Source: Shewanella benthica (GTDB lineage Bacteria; Pseudomonadota; Gammaproteobacteria; Enterobacterales; Shewanellaceae). Taken from it: DNA of 64,000 bases. The position numbers were made by a program, and so were the translations under genes. The stretch covers positions 1 to 64,000 of the forward strand of contig JAKVHY010000032.1 in the NCBI GenBank assembly GCA_023284085.1. Direction: 5' to 3'. Every line of letters begins with the position of its first letter. The stretch's first letter is position 1. Of this stretch, positions 1 to 8,740 are shown in pieces. The notes below the pieces were generated by a model. The model worked only from the letters and a program-made list of their open reading frames with translations, was not told the DNA's origin and made no database searches.

Positions 1-60
1 GAAAAGATGCCCGGCAATATCATGTCCTATGAAGAGATGGAGAAGGATCTGAACCTCTAG
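1..60 (+). CDS. 3' end of an unidentified gene (partial)
   Basis: An open frame enters from the left edge and reads EKMPGNIMSYEEMEKDLNL before a TAG stop at 58-60. Only 19 residues are visible, so no family can be assigned. The same tail is encoded again from 71 to 130 with only synonymous changes, which supports this being real coding sequence. A rho-independent terminator follows at about 167-197. Confidence 0.6.
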   Translation, partial: EKMPGNIMSYEEMEKDLNL

Positions 61-130
61 CTTGGTAATAGAAAAGATGCCCGGCAATATCATGTCCTAT
101 GAAGAGATGGAAAAAGACCTGAACCTATAG
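1..130 (+). repeat. Tandem duplication of a gene 3' end (two copies, 70 bp period)
   Basis: Copy 1 (1-60) and copy 2 (71-130) each encode the same 19-residue C-terminus plus a TAG stop. They are separated by a 10-bp linker, so copy 2 is in a different frame and lies after the stop of copy 1. The few differences (GAG/GAA, AAG/AAA, GAT/GAC, CTC/CTA) are all synonymous. That fits a copy from a diverged coding allele better than neutral drift of dead DNA. Confidence 0.9.
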
Positions 131-166
131 GCTAAATTTTGAGCCCTTATGGTGTAAACTTTGATT

Positions 167-197
167 AAAAGCAGCTTATCGCTGCTTTTTTTGTTTT
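167..197 (+). terminator. Rho-independent terminator
   Basis: Stem AAAAGCAGC / GCTGCTTTT with loop TTATC, followed by a T-rich run. It ends the partial gene at the left edge. Confidence 0.85.
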
Positions 198-699
198 TAT
201 TGTCGAGCCGGACATTACTGGATCGGCATATAGGTTATTATATTAACGAGTTTTGTGAGTATCTGTTTTTTGACAGAGCAAGGATATAATTACCGGGCTC
301 TGTAGATAAATCGATACGCAAATTCTATTTAATAGCTGGGCTGCAGCTTGCTCTAACACCTTGAGTCTTCAATTGGGATTCGGATCTTGTGTTCATGAGT
401 TAGCGTGAACCGGACTCACTTAAGTGAAAGTCTTGGGCTGGGTTATTCAATATGATTTGTTTCAGCATCTTTACGCTAAATTTCCTATTTTATCTATGAA
501 ATGGATAAAAGGCTGTTAAATACCTAAGCGTATGCCTGAAGGATTTAGCTAGCTTTACCACAAAATGCAACTTTCTCGTTGCAACGTATACTTAACCTAT
601 GGCGGATTTTATGCGCCATAGTGTGAGTGTGTCGTGCTTCGGGATCCGAGTGGCGTCATCAATATTATGTGTCGCCGCATGTTAACGTGCGGGAGCTAT
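198..699. other. Intergenic region upstream of the BCCT transporter
   Basis: No convincing coding frame. It holds an inverted repeat GTTCA-N10-TGAAC at 391-410 and a perfect 12-bp palindrome TCACTTAAGTGA at 416-427. Either could be an operator, but no regulator gene is adjacent. The long leader suggests the transporter promoter lies here; no promoter was pinned down. Confidence 0.5.
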
Positions 700-2676
700 A
701 TGTCTATTAAGACCAGTATCAATCCACCTGTTTTTTTTCCATCGTTATTTCTCATCATCTTGATGGTGCTCGTAGGCTCTGTGTGGCCAGAACAAGCCCA
801 GGAAGTATTCAAATCGGCTCAGACTTGGTTTCAGGTTAAAGCCGGTTGGCTCTACATCTCAGGCGTAGCCATCTTCCTTATTTTTATCATCTTCGTCATG
901 GTTAGCCGATTCGGTGATATCAAGCTTGGGCCGGATCACGCCGAACCCGATTACAGCTATAAGAGCTGGATAGCCATGCTGTTTTCTGCCGGTATGGGCA
1001 TAGGCCTGATGTTTTTCGGCGTTGCCGAGCCTGTTATGCATTATATGGCGCCACCGGATGCCGCCCCTGAGACGATTCAGGCGGCAAAAGATGCGATGAA
1101 GATAACCTTCTTCCATTGGGGGATCCATGCTTGGGCTATCTACGCCGTCGTTGCCCTGAGTCTGTCTTATTTCTCCTATCGTCATAAATTACCTCTGTTG
1201 CCCAGAAGTGCCCTTTACCCCTTGATTGGTGAGCGCATTTATGGACCCATAGGCCATGCGGTCGATACGTTTGCCGTGATAGGTACCATGTTTGGTGTGG
1301 CTACCTCGCTCGGTTTTGGAGTGTTGCAGGTTAACTCGGGTCTTAACTATCTACTCGGTGTGCCAGTGAATGCCGGGGTGCAGGTAGGCTTGATTATCGC
1401 TATTTCGCTGATTGCCACCCTGTCTGTATTCTCAGGTTTGGATAAAGGGGTCAAACGTCTCAGTGAACTCAATCTGGGGCTGGCGGTGCTCTTGTTGATT
1501 TTCGTGCTCATTTTTGGCCCAACGGTCGAATTACTACAAGCCTTCGTGCAAAATACCGGTGCCTATCTGAGTGATATAGTGGGTAAGACATTTAACTTAT
1601 ATGCTTATGAACAGAAGAATGACTGGATAGGTGGCTGGACTTTACTCTATTGGGGCTGGTGGATCTCCTGGTCACCTTTTGTCGGCACCTTTATCGCACG
1701 TGTTTCTCGAGGCAGAACCATCAGGGAGTTCCTGATTGGCGTGTTACTTGTGCCAACGGCTTTCACCTTCTTGTGGATGACGGTATTTGGTAATACCGCC
1801 ATAGATGCCATCATGAATCATGGTGCTACTTATCTGTCCGAAGCAGTTTCATCGGACGTGTCTGTCGCCCTGTTTGTCTTCTTCGAACACATGCCTTTCT
1901 CGACTCTGTTGTCGACTATAGCCCTGTGCTTAGTGATCACCTTCTTCGTCACTTCGTCAGATTCCGGGTCCTTAGTGATAGATAACCTGACTTCGGGAGG
2001 CGATCTAGAAGCTCCTGTGTGGCAGCGTGTCTTCTGGGCTCTACTTCAGGGTGTGGTTGCTTCGGTGCTCTTGTTGGCTGGTGGTCTACAGGCCTTGCAG
2101 ACAGTGGCTATTGCCAGTGCGCTGCCATTCTTGCTAGTGATGTTGTTGATGTGCCTAGGTCTCTATAGGGCGCTGCGAGATGATTGGATTAAGATCAACA
2201 GTGTACAGTCACATAATACCAGTGTGCAGTACAGTAAGACGGATGTGGACTGGGAAGACCATCTCGATGTCCTGGTGTCTCATCCCAGTGAAAATGATGT
2301 GAAGGAGTTCCTCGAGCAAGTGGCGACCCCTGCGCTGACTAAGGTGTGTGAGAGCTTCATTCGTCGCGGTATCCCGGCTAAGATCATGAATTTAGACAAT
2401 CGAGTCAGGTTTGTTATCCCTAGTGAGGAGCATAACGATTTTGTCTATGGTCTGCGGATCAGAGCCTTCACCATTACCAATCCGTTAGTCAGCGAAGTCG
2501 ACGATGGTGAGACAGATTATTATCGCGCCGAAGTCTTCCTTGAGTATGGTGGCCAGCACTATGACGTGATGGGTTTCACTCAGAAACAGATCTTGGCCGA
2601 TGTGGTGACTCAGTACGAGAAGTACAACTACTACCTGCATATCTCAAGTTCAGAATACCTAGGCGAGGATACATAA
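700..2676 (+). CDS. BCCT family transporter, BetT-like
   Basis: Secondary transporter of the betaine/choline/carnitine family, acting in the inner membrane to import quaternary-ammonium osmolytes. The GMGIG substrate/ion motif is near residues 98-102, and the tryptophan-rich segment WGWWISWSPF is near 318-328. The hydrophobic core ends near residue 520. It is followed by a cytoplasmic tail of about 140 residues, as in E. coli BetT rather than the shorter BetP/OpuD type. The ATG at 700 is chosen because GGGAG lies just upstream; an in-frame ATG at 634 has no such site and would add an unlikely N-terminus. No betA/betB/betI genes are adjacent, so choline versus betaine cannot be settled. A strong terminator follows. 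Confidence 0.9.
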   Translation: MSIKTSINPPVFFPSLFLIILMVLVGSVWPEQAQEVFKSAQTWFQVKAGWLYISGVAIFLIFIIFVMVSRFGDIKLGPDHAEPDYSYKSWIAMLFSAGMGIGLMFFGVAEPVMHYMAPPDAAPETIQAAKDAMKITFFHWGIHAWAIYAVVALSLSYFSYRHKLPLLPRSALYPLIGERIYGPIGHAVDTFAVIGTMFGVATSLGFGVLQVNSGLNYLLGVPVNAGVQVGLIIAISLIATLSVFSGLDKGVKRLSELNLGLAVLLLIFVLIFGPTVELLQAFVQNTGAYLSDIVGKTFNLYAYEQKNDWIGGWTLLYWGWWISWSPFVGTFIARVSRGRTIREFLIGVLLVPTAFTFLWMTVFGNTAIDAIMNHGATYLSEAVSSDVSVALFVFFEHMPFSTLLSTIALCLVITFFVTSSDSGSLVIDNLTSGGDLEAPVWQRVFWALLQGVVASVLLLAGGLQALQTVAIASALPFLLVMLLMCLGLYRALRDDWIKINSVQSHNTSVQYSKTDVDWEDHLDVLVSHPSENDVKEFLEQVATPALTKVCESFIRRGIPAKIMNLDNRVRFVIPSEEHNDFVYGLRIRAFTITNPLVSEVDDGETDYYRAEVFLEYGGQHYDVMGFTQKQILADVVTQYEKYNYYLHISSSEYLGEDT

Positions 2677-2735
2677 GCCCAACTGTGGTTTTTAGCAGTA
2701 GGCTTTTCGTGGAAAGTCAGTTAAACAGTTAAATT

Positions 2736-2775
2736 TACCCTGTAGCGATGTTATTATCGGTACAGGGTATTTTTT
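2736..2775 (+). terminator. Rho-independent terminator after the BCCT gene
   Basis: TACCCTGTA at 2736-2744 pairs with TACAGGGTA at 2761-2769. An inner CGAT/ATCG pair extends the stem, and a run of T follows. Confidence 0.85.
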
Positions 2776-2830
2776 TGCTATCGTGCCGATAAAGATGAAG
2801 TCACGATAGCTGTGAGCAGGATTAAAGTAT

Positions 2831-3193
2831 ATGTCGGTAAGCCAAGGTCAAAGTAAACTCGATAAAGTATTAGCTGAAGCCAGAGACTATAAAGCGAAGC
2901 GCGAAACGGGCTACCGTGAGCAGGCGCTGAAGTTATATCCATGGGTGTGTGGTCGTTGTACTCGTGAGTTTACTCATTCAAATCTGCGTGAGCTGACCGT
3001 GCATCATAAAGATCATAACCATGATAACAACCCATCTGATGGCTCAAACTGGGAGTTACTCTGTCTTTATTGTCATGATAATGAACATTCGAAATTTGAA
3101 GAGTTGATTCAGTACGGTGCGACTACTGAGACAAAAGTAGAATCGGCAACCTATAACCCCTTCGCCGATCTTAAAGGCATGATGAAGAAGTAG
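2831..3193 (+). CDS. yajD: YajD family HNH nuclease-like protein
   Basis: 120 residues, close to E. coli YajD (115). The HNH core is visible: zinc-knuckle cysteines CGRC near residues 41-44, the VHHKDHNHDN catalytic region near 57-66, the family Asn in NWELLC, and the second pair CLYCH near 78-82. Such proteins are predicted metal-dependent endonucleases; the cellular role of YajD is not established. GAGCAGG lies upstream of the ATG. It is a single-gene unit between two terminators. Confidence 0.88.
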   Translation: MSVSQGQSKLDKVLAEARDYKAKRETGYREQALKLYPWVCGRCTREFTHSNLRELTVHHKDHNHDNNPSDGSNWELLCLYCHDNEHSKFEELIQYGATTETKVESATYNPFADLKGMMKK

Positions 3194-3213
3194 TCTATCG
3201 GCTAGACAAGATA

Positions 3214-3250
3214 AGAGATATATGTCGGTATCGGCTATATCTCTTTTTAT
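3214..3250 (+). terminator. Terminator between convergent genes
   Basis: AGAGATATA (3214-3222) pairs with TATATCTCT (3236-3244), followed by TTTTT. It ends yajD and faces the end of the DUF1289 gene. Confidence 0.75.
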
Positions 3251-3265
3251 CGCTTTTTATATCAA

Positions 3266-3511
3266 TTAATGTTCGTTCAGCGCAATTCGTGCCTCGGCTT
3301 CTAGCCATTTCTGTCGACTGATACTATTACTTTCGCTGAACTCACCTCTGGCTAGTTCGGTCTTACGCTGGGCTAGTTTCTCCCACACTTGAGTTTTAAA
3401 CACATCGTCACCCGCACTCCAGCCGACAATCTCATCGATAGTCCGGTAACACCCCATACAGATGTCATCATCGTTTAAACCACATTTGGCCACGCAAGGT
3501 GAGTGAATCAT
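3266..3511 (-). CDS. DUF1289 domain-containing protein
   Basis: Small cysteine-rich protein with the DUF1289 signature SPCVAKCGLN, then CMGCYRTIDEI, then a Trp. These four cysteines are the invariant residues of the family, which is proposed to bind metal or an Fe-S centre; the function is unknown. The ATG at 3511 directly before HSPC gives 81 residues. A TTG at 3538 would add nine residues but has no ribosome-binding site. Monocistronic and convergent with yajD. Confidence 0.85.
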   Translation of the reverse strand: MIHSPCVAKCGLNDDDICMGCYRTIDEIVGWSAGDDVFKTQVWEKLAQRKTELARGEFSESNSISRQKWLEAEARIALNEH

Positions 3512-3835
3512 AGGTTTCGGCTCAGATTTTAATTGCAAAATTATTGTTCGAGATTTTAGTGATCCTTGTCACGATTTTCAAGAGTGGGTGAGGAATATCA
3601 AAATTAAATTGACTAAGTCTGTTGTTATTTCATTGTAAACTTGATTTTTATCAGCATATTAATGCTGTTTCTTCAATGAAAACAGCGTGAGGTGTATTGA
3701 GCTGATGAATGATCTATAGCACTGTAAGCTATAGGTAAAGCGGAATTCAAATGCTAGACTCGATTGAATTTTTATCGATTTGTTTTTTCATTGATTTAGC
3801 TTTTCAATGGATTATGGAAAGTTACTGGGGGCTTT

Positions 3836-5023
3836 ATGAAAGCGTTACTACGCTTAAGTGTTTTTGTTGTGCTGGCTCTGCTTACGACGGCATGTTCTCT
3901 GTTAGAGGTAAAACTTGAAAGTGGTGTGGTACCTCTGCCACAAGAGCAGCTAAATATGCGGGTATTTAGTCGTGATTTTAGCAGCACTTTTTACAGTCGG
4001 GTTGAGCAGACTGCCGATCAGATTTCAGCGCTTGAATCTAACGATGAGCAAGATATTTATCTGAAATCTAACGCTCTGATGTGGAAGATAAATGCTGAAC
4101 AGGCGCTGCAGAGGACTATTTTTCAGGCCTCACCTGTGGCTGCTATGGTCGATACCTGGGCATTTACGGCGCAGATGAGTGAATTTTATGACACTGGCGC
4201 GGGTAAAACCCTATTTGGTGAGCAACAAGCGCAGGTTATCGAGACCAGCAGGGCATTAGAAGCTCAGTTTGAGAAGACGGTTAAAGGTTTCGTCTCCCAG
4301 AGTGACTTCAACAACAACCGCGATTTTATCAAACAATACGTGCTGGAAAATCCCCTTACAGACATCACATTTAGTCGCAAGTCGGCATTCAATGACTGGC
4401 TAATATTCAGAGAGATCAATGAATTTGAAGCCGTGACTACCTTTGGTTCAGTGCCGGAAGTGATGAGTGATATCTCAGATCGTATGGCGATGATCTCTGA
4501 GCAGATGCCCAAAATATTAGGTTGGAAAGCCGAGCTCTATGCACTGCATTCCAATATCAATGCCGAAGAAATCCAGGCAACCCTAGTGAGCATCAGTGAG
4601 ACATCGGCAAGGTTTCGGGAGTTGATGGCACAGAGCCCTGAGATGATGCAAAGCCTAGCCGTGGATATGCGACGTGAGCTGAGCCCCTTACTACAGCAGC
4701 TCAGTGATTCTACCGACGATAAACTTAAGCAGCTATCGGTTGAGCGTCAGGCACTTGAATTGATGGTTAAGAATGAGCGTTTGGCTCTGGAAGAGATGGT
4801 AACCAGGGAGCGTGTCGCCGGGGCGGCTAACCTGGATGAGATCTCCAAACATACAGTAGAGGTAGTTTTTCAGGAACTGACCAAGACTCTTAAGAGTCTG
4901 ATCCTCTATTTCGTGCTCTTTTTGCTAGTGGTTTTCTTCGCTCCTCTTGGTCTTGGCGTCTGGTTGGGTAAGAGAATGGGAAATAAGAAAGCCAATAAAT
5001 TAAGTAAGGAGACGATTTCCTAG
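3836..5023 (+). CDS. Predicted lipoprotein with coiled coil and C-terminal membrane anchor
   Basis: 395 residues. An N-terminal signal ends in a lipobox-like LLTTAC with Cys about residue 20. A long helical, Glu/Gln-rich region follows, with a probable coiled coil around 240-340 that resembles methyl-accepting protein helices. A hydrophobic segment LYFVLFLLVVFFAPLGLGVW lies near 357-376, then a basic tail. No sensory or signalling motif is recognised. The topology suggests a periplasmic body held at both ends. GGGGG lies upstream of the ATG. The TAG stop is also the first unit of a heptamer array that fills the gap to the next gene. Confidence 0.75.
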   Translation: MKALLRLSVFVVLALLTTACSLLEVKLESGVVPLPQEQLNMRVFSRDFSSTFYSRVEQTADQISALESNDEQDIYLKSNALMWKINAEQALQRTIFQASPVAAMVDTWAFTAQMSEFYDTGAGKTLFGEQQAQVIETSRALEAQFEKTVKGFVSQSDFNNNRDFIKQYVLENPLTDITFSRKSAFNDWLIFREINEFEAVTTFGSVPEVMSDISDRMAMISEQMPKILGWKAELYALHSNINAEEIQATLVSISETSARFRELMAQSPEMMQSLAVDMRRELSPLLQQLSDSTDDKLKQLSVERQALELMVKNERLALEEMVTRERVAGAANLDEISKHTVEVVFQELTKTLKSLILYFVLFLLVVFFAPLGLGVWLGKRMGNKKANKLSKETIS

Positions 5024-5066
5024 TTCCTAGTTCCTAGTTCCTAGAGCCTAGAGCCTAGAGCCTAGG
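5021..5066 (+). repeat. TAG-phased heptamer array
   Basis: Three copies of TAGTTCC (5021-5041) are followed by three of TAGAGCC (5042-5062) and a partial unit. The first TAG is the stop codon of the lipoprotein gene. CTAG recurs every 7 bp; since CTAG is palindromic and 7 is not a multiple of 3, the array places TAG stops in all six frames. A related array follows mtrB. Confidence 0.9.
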
Positions 5067-5069
5067 AAA

Positions 5070-6419
5070 TTGCTGCTAACTCTGTATCATGCAGGGTTAG
5101 CAGCCGTCTTTGTTCCTGTCTTTTCCTATCTTTTACCTATAAACAAGAGTGCCAACATCTTGCTAGAAACCTCTCACCGCGATCGACTAAAGCAACTCGA
5201 TACATTGTTAGTTCAGAGCCGTGCGCTATGGCAGGTGAAGGCGTTCGATTGCACGCAATTGCCCTGGGAGAAACAGTTTCCTAGTTTGGCAGAAAAAGTG
5301 TGGTCGATATCTGATGTCGATATCGATGAACTAGATAAAGGTCAAACTAAGCTCAACGCTGAGTTGTTGCCTGCACTACAAAGAGACCTTGCTCGACATG
5401 ATCTAGCATGGGGACTGGACTTGCTCCAGCAAGTGGACCCCGTGTTAGCTGATGGGGACACAAGCCAAGTTCGGCACTTGGGTCTGCTGTTGTCTGATAA
5501 GGAAGCCTCTCATTTCAGCGCTGGAATAAAAGGGCGTAAATGGTCACAGATCACGGCATTTGCGGCTCAAATCAAGCAAGATAACAGCGAAGTACTGGAG
5601 TGGTGCGCCGGAAAGGGGCATCTTGGTCGACTCATCGCCAAGGCTCATTCTCGTCCTGTGGTGAGTCTGGAATGGCAGCAGAGTCTGTGTGATGAAGGAA
5701 CAAAATTTGCCGATAAGTGGCATCTGCCTCAGGAATTTATCTGCGCCGATGCATTTGCACCTCAAGAGTCCAAGCTAAAGAGGGAGCAGCAGGCCGTAGC
5801 ACTTCATGCCTGTGGTGATCTCCATGTGCGCTTGCTAAGGCTGGCATCCCAGGCACACACTCGGTCCATTATCATCTCTCCCTGTTGTTATCATCTTATT
5901 CAAGCTGAGCAGTATCTGGGGATGTCTGAAGTGGTACTCGATAGTGAGTTGGTATTATCTCGACATGATCTGCAGGTGCCGTTGCAGCACAGTACTATTG
6001 CCAATGCGAAACAGGTTGAATATCGCCATAGGGAGATCGTTTGGCGTCTGGGATTCGACTCCTTGCAGCGAGAAGTGAATCGAAGTAGGCGATATCTCCC
6101 CATTCCATCGATAAAGCAGAGTCAACTGAATGAAGGTTTTGAGGCATTTTGTAACTGGGCTGCGGGGAAAAAGTCGGTGGAATTACCTGTCGATCTGGAT
6201 GTTGACCTTTACCTTGAGTTAGGCGTTCAGAGACAGAGGCTCACCCGGCGAATCGATCTGGTTGCCCATCTGTTTCGTGCCACACTGGAACATTGGTTAC
6301 TGCTCGATAGAGTCTGCTTTCTCGAAGAGCAAGGTTACTCGGTAAAGCTCACTAGATTCTGCAGTGAAGCCATTACCCCAAGAAATTCACTGATTTTGGC
6401 TGAAAAAGCAGCAAACTAA
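5070..6419 (+). CDS. SAM-dependent methyltransferase (Methyltransf_32-like)
   Basis: 449 residues with a class I SAM-binding motif VLEWCAGKGHLGRL near residues 175-188 and an acidic residue after the next strand (SLEWQ). A downstream ALHACGDL element is typical of Methyltransf_32/METTL25-type proteins. A conserved SPCCYHL follows near 270. The substrate is unknown; relatives act on RNA or protein. The start is a TTG at 5070, immediately after the heptamer array, with AGGA only 2 bases upstream; no ATG lies near the N-terminus, so the start is uncertain. Confidence 0.75.
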   Translation: MLLTLYHAGLAAVFVPVFSYLLPINKSANILLETSHRDRLKQLDTLLVQSRALWQVKAFDCTQLPWEKQFPSLAEKVWSISDVDIDELDKGQTKLNAELLPALQRDLARHDLAWGLDLLQQVDPVLADGDTSQVRHLGLLLSDKEASHFSAGIKGRKWSQITAFAAQIKQDNSEVLEWCAGKGHLGRLIAKAHSRPVVSLEWQQSLCDEGTKFADKWHLPQEFICADAFAPQESKLKREQQAVALHACGDLHVRLLRLASQAHTRSIIISPCCYHLIQAEQYLGMSEVVLDSELVLSRHDLQVPLQHSTIANAKQVEYRHREIVWRLGFDSLQREVNRSRRYLPIPSIKQSQLNEGFEAFCNWAAGKKSVELPVDLDVDLYLELGVQRQRLTRRIDLVAHLFRATLEHWLLLDRVCFLEEQGYSVKLTRFCSEAITPRNSLILAEKAAN

Positions 6420-6501
6420 TATTTAGCCTATAAAGGATTAACTAAGCCTATGTTTTTATAGTGAAGATATACTAATTTATGTGTTTTTCTTTCTTTTAGA
6501 C

Positions 6502-6524
6502 CGCATTTTTTTGATCAAAAATGG
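6502..6524. other. AT-rich palindrome upstream of oleA
   Basis: An imperfect palindrome centred on TGATCA, with T-rich and A-rich arms, lies about 150 bp upstream of oleA. It could be a weak terminator of the methyltransferase gene or an operator of the olefin operon; nothing in the sequence decides between them. Confidence 0.3.
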
Positions 6525-6667
6525 AGTTTATGAGTGAAAAAATCATACCTATGACGGTTTTTTATTGAATCATTAGCCTTTTCTTGCTCAAATGATGGGT
6601 TAATACTAAATAATAATACTTATTGGCTGAAGTCGCGCCGATAATGAGAGCGAAATAATACTGTTTC

Positions 6668-7717
6668 ATGAAATATTCCCGAGTATTTATCAATAGCCTG
6701 GCATATGAACTGGCACCTGAAGTTGTGTCAACTTCCGAATTAGAATCTCGTTTGGCACCTCTATATAAGAAGTTTCGCATCCCAATGGGGCAACTTGCCG
6801 CATTAACCGGGATCACCGAGCGTCGCTGGTGGCCAAAGGGTCATAGATTATCAGACGGTGCTCTGGCCGCTGCACACAAGGCTATTGATGAAACCGGCGT
6901 GAAAGTGAGTGATTTAGGCGCCGTGGTTTATACCGGGGTTTGCCGCGATCAGCATGAGCCAGCAACGGCGTGCCGTATCGCAGCAGAACTCGGGGTGTCG
7001 AAAGATACAGCCATCTATGACATCAGTAATGCTTGTCTTGGCGTGCTCTCTGGGATCTTAGATATTGCTAACCGCATCGAACTCGGTCAAATTAAAGCTG
7101 GCTTAGTGGTCTCCTGTGAATCCGCCCGTCATATTGTCGATATCACCATAGATAATATGTTGGCCGATCAAACCATGCAGAACTATGCCCAGTCTCTGGC
7201 TACCTTAACCGGTGGCTCTGGAGCAGTAGCCGTCTTGCTTACCGATGGCAGCTTGCCATTAAATACCGATCGTCAACATCAGCTGTTAGGCGCGAGTCAT
7301 CTTTCTGCACCTGAGCACCATAACTTGTGTCAATGGGGCCTGCAGGAAGCGGGTTTACATCTCTACCGTGAGTTTATGCGCACCGATGGTGTGACACTAC
7401 TCAAAGAGGGAGTTGAGCTTGCCCGTCATACCTGGAGTCATTTTCTGGAGCAGCGTGACTGGGTGGTGGGGCAGGTCGATAAAGTGATCTGTCACCAAGT
7501 GGGGTCAGCAAACCGCCTGAAAGTGCTCAATGCACTGAATATTCCCCCAGAGAAAGAGTTTCCTACTTATCAACTGCTGGGCAATATGGGGACAGTTTCT
7601 CTGCCCGTCACAGCAGCAATGGCCCACGATCAGGGCTTCCTGAAGAAGGGTGATCAGGTGAGTTTCTTAGGCATAGGTAGCGGACTTAACTGCATGATGC
7701 TTGGGATCAAGTGGTAA
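6668..7717 (+). CDS. oleA: OleA, acyl-CoA head-to-head condensing enzyme
   Basis: First enzyme of long-chain olefin synthesis: a thiolase-fold, KAS III-like enzyme that joins two fatty acyl-CoAs into a 2-alkyl-3-ketoacid. 349 residues. The nucleophile is Cys123 in SNACLGVLSG; Glu97 in RDQHEPAT, the base described for OleA, is present, as are His276 in CHQVGSANR and Asn306 in LLGNMGTVS. The following oleB, oleC and oleD in the usual order make the assignment firm. In Shewanella this pathway makes polyunsaturated C31 hydrocarbon; that product is family knowledge, not visible here. Confidence 0.95.
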   Translation: MKYSRVFINSLAYELAPEVVSTSELESRLAPLYKKFRIPMGQLAALTGITERRWWPKGHRLSDGALAAAHKAIDETGVKVSDLGAVVYTGVCRDQHEPATACRIAAELGVSKDTAIYDISNACLGVLSGILDIANRIELGQIKAGLVVSCESARHIVDITIDNMLADQTMQNYAQSLATLTGGSGAVAVLLTDGSLPLNTDRQHQLLGASHLSAPEHHNLCQWGLQEAGLHLYREFMRTDGVTLLKEGVELARHTWSHFLEQRDWVVGQVDKVICHQVGSANRLKVLNALNIPPEKEFPTYQLLGNMGTVSLPVTAAMAHDQGFLKKGDQVSFLGIGSGLNCMMLGIKW

Positions 7718-7771
7718 TGAGTTACAGCCATTAGTGCTGTTTTAGCGCGTTTCAGTCCCATACCCCACATA

Positions 7772-7807
7772 ATCACGTTATGCGCCTCGAGTTTGAGGCG
7801 CGGTGAT
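7772..7807 (+). promoter_or_regulatory. Hairpin in the oleA-oleB intergenic leader
   Basis: GCGCCTC (7782-7788) pairs with GAGGCGC (7795-7801) around loop GAGTTT. An outer ATCAC/GTGAT pair extends it. It ends about 23 bases before the oleB start and lacks a T tract, so it looks more like an mRNA stabiliser or processing site than a terminator. Confidence 0.55.
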
Positions 7808-7830
7808 GCAAAGAATATTTAGGAAGAGTC

Positions 7831-8703
7831 ATGTTAGACACTCTGTTTCCCTTCAAGCGCAATTATCTCGACAGAAATGGTCATAAGCTACAGTACGTAA
7901 ATGAAGGCCAAGGTGAGCCTGTGGTCATGGTTCATGGCAACCCTAGCTGGTCTTTCTATTATCGAAATCTGGTGTCTGCTCTGAGCGGTAACCACCAGTG
8001 TATCGTGCCGGATCATATCGGTTGTGGTCTGTCTGATAAGCCGGATGACACTGGCTATGACTACACATTGAAGAATCGTATCGACGATCTCGAAGCCTTA
8101 CTCGAACATCTAAACGTCAAAGAAAACATTACCTTAGTCGTACATGACTGGGGCGGGATGATAGGCATGGGTTACGCTGCGCGTTATCCTGAGCGGATAA
8201 AACGTCTGGTTATTCTCAATACTGGCGCGTTTCATCTTCCTCAATCTAAGCCGTTTCCTTGGCCCTTGTGGATCTGCCGTAATACCTTATTAGGTACGGC
8301 TCTGGTTCGTGGTTTCAACGCCTTTTCATCCATAGCCTCCTATGTTGGTGTTAAACGTAAACCTATGCCGAGTGAGATACGTAAAGCCTATGTGGCGCCT
8401 TTCAATTCTTGGGCTAACCGGATCTCGACCTTGAGGTTTGTCCAGGATATTCCCCTCAGAGAGGGTGATAGAAACTATGAGTTGGTCTCTGAAATAGCCG
8501 CCAGCCTGCCAAAGTTTGCCAATGTGCCGACTATGATCTGTTGGGGCCTGAAAGATTTCGTTTTCGATAAGCATTTTCTTGCCCAGTGGAAAGTAGAGAT
8601 GCCCCATGCGAGCGTGCATGAATTTGCAGATTGCGGTCACTATATTCTTGAAGATGCCACTGATGAAGTCGTTGGGTATATTACTCAGTTTATGAATAGC
8701 TAA
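7831..8703 (+). CDS. oleB: OleB, beta-lactone decarboxylase
   Basis: Alpha/beta-hydrolase of the haloalkane-dehalogenase type that decarboxylates the cis-beta-lactone made by OleC to the final cis-olefin. 290 residues. The oxyanion region HGNPSWSF is at 35-42, the nucleophile is Asp106 in VVHDWGG (Asp instead of Ser, as in OleB and dehalogenases), and the catalytic His270 lies in DCGHY. Asp242 in GLKDF is a candidate acid residue. AGGAAGAG precedes the ATG. Separate oleB and oleC genes are typical of gamma-proteobacteria; some other bacteria have an OleBC fusion. Confidence 0.95.
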   Translation: MLDTLFPFKRNYLDRNGHKLQYVNEGQGEPVVMVHGNPSWSFYYRNLVSALSGNHQCIVPDHIGCGLSDKPDDTGYDYTLKNRIDDLEALLEHLNVKENITLVVHDWGGMIGMGYAARYPERIKRLVILNTGAFHLPQSKPFPWPLWICRNTLLGTALVRGFNAFSSIASYVGVKRKPMPSEIRKAYVAPFNSWANRISTLRFVQDIPLREGDRNYELVSEIAASLPKFANVPTMICWGLKDFVFDKHFLAQWKVEMPHASVHEFADCGHYILEDATDEVVGYITQFMNS

Positions 8704-8740
8704 TACTCGCGGTCAGCTTTTTAGCGAGAGGATAAAATAC

